This document shows positions 13,236 to 13,683 of a stretch of 13,683 bases of DNA, piece after piece. The position numbers and the translations under genes are program-made. Position 1 is the stretch's first letter, and each line of letters opens with the position of its first letter. Location: assembly GCA_002350805.1 (NCBI GenBank), contig DEFO01000059.1:1-13683 (forward strand), written 5' to 3'. The notes beneath the pieces were generated by a model that did not search any database, had not been told where the DNA came from, and worked only from the letters and a program-made list of their open reading frames with translations. The stretch is from Prevotella sp. UBA2850 (GTDB lineage Bacteria; Bacteroidota; Bacteroidia; Bacteroidales; Bacteroidaceae).

Positions 13236-13640
13236 TTACCCTTCTACGAACGATCCAATCTCTATAAGGTTCCCATCAGGGTCGGCAATGTAACAAGTGC
13301 GCTGTCCCCAGGGTTCAGTTGTCGGTACCAGAACAGGCTTCGCACCATTGTTAAGAGCATTTTGATACTCCTTGTCTACATCAGCGAAGGTGGGCACATC
13401 GAATGCCAATTCTACAGTACCGTTGAATCCCTCAGGATATTGGAACTTACGAGAGACCATCTGTTCGAAAGCGTCACGCGGGAAGAGGATGATACGCATG
13501 TCGCCCAGCATCATCTCTACATTAGGTTGAATGCCGTCCCAATCGGTGGTAAAACCAAAGGTTTTCGTGTAGAAATCGACAGTCGCTTTGTTGTCGCGGG
13601 TGAAAAGCCCTACGGTGTTGAATTTGAATCTTTCTTTCAT
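13236..13640 (-). CDS. VOC-family (glyoxalase/bleomycin-resistance-like) protein
   Basis: The protein is 134 aa, the size of a two-module vicinal-oxygen-chelate domain. It has the paired pattern VGLFTRDNKATVDFYTKTFG near the N-terminus and RTCYIADPDGNLIEIGSF near the C-terminus, where Glu127 is the usual metal ligand. The expected first-strand His is not seen, so metal binding may be altered or absent, as in several members of this broad family. The substrate is unknown. The ATG at 13640-13638 (MKERFKFNTV) gives the family start; an upstream in-frame ATG at 13667 would add nine unconserved residues. No promoter is visible before the right edge. Confidence 0.85.
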   Translation of the reverse strand: MKERFKFNTVGLFTRDNKATVDFYTKTFGFTTDWDGIQPNVEMMLGDMRIILFPRDAFEQMVSRKFQYPEGFNGTVELAFDVPTFADVDKEYQNALNNGAKPVLVPTTEPWGQRTCYIADPDGNLIEIGSFVEG

Positions 13641-13683
13641 CTGTATGCTATATGATTTATCCCACATTGCAGCAGACCCTCGG

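Noticed and set aside
13189..13236. A 15-codon frame (MNTMAVLTDAALKEL) starting at the VOC stop codon as TAATG
   Set aside because: It is too short to support. It could be the tail of a decayed gene, but nothing else in the gap extends it.

Overview
The window looks like chromosomal DNA of a Bacteroidales bacterium, most likely Prevotella or a close relative. Three things support this. Upstream regions carry the Bacteroidetes-type -7 box TAnnTTTG, often followed by C or CA and paired with a TTG or TTTG about 20 bp upstream. Most genes lack a Shine-Dalgarno sequence. The gene order (SPOR lipoprotein, ruvX, def, TPR protein, thrS; lipoprotein, murB, MBL hydrolase; pheS, MFS transporter) and the protein sequences also fit that group. 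This assignment is inference from sequence, with no database search.

Layout: (1) 1-3791, minus strand: an operon reading from a SPOR-domain lipoprotein through ruvX, def and a 650-aa TPR protein to thrS. thrS has its own promoter and runs off the left edge after 67 codons. (2) 4020-4880, plus strand: three tightly spaced small envelope proteins (YtxH-like, PF07332 holin-like, short basic protein), closed by a clear intrinsic terminator. (3) 4940-5699: about 760 bp without a credible gene between convergent genes, packed with repeats: a perfect 40-bp inverted repeat around an AT-only core, a palindromic element, a TTATCC-type element and an 8-unit 9-bp array. (4) 5700-8359, minus strand: lipoprotein, murB and a PhnP-like metallo-hydrolase, the last two joined by an ATGA overlap. 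(5) 8467-11571, plus strand: pheS, an MFS transporter and an SDR oxidoreductase, diverging from region 4. (6) 11572-11919: a second repeat-filled gap sharing elements with region 3. (7) 11920-12348: a MutT-like Nudix hydrolase on the plus strand whose 3' end overlaps that of a stand-alone B3/B4-domain protein on the minus strand (12339-13010). (8) 13236-13640, minus strand: a VOC/glyoxalase-like protein.

The coding content is mostly housekeeping: translation (thrS, pheS, def, B3/B4 protein), Holliday-junction processing, peptidoglycan precursor synthesis, nucleotide-pool sanitation and envelope proteins. I found no defence system, mobile element with a transposase, CRISPR array, prophage or biosynthetic cluster, and no coding evidence of a new multi-gene system. 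The least explained signals are non-coding: repeat elements that recur in different gaps, including a small palindrome whose stem bases have changed in a compensating way between copies, and a probable near-leaderless promoter in front of the B3/B4 gene.
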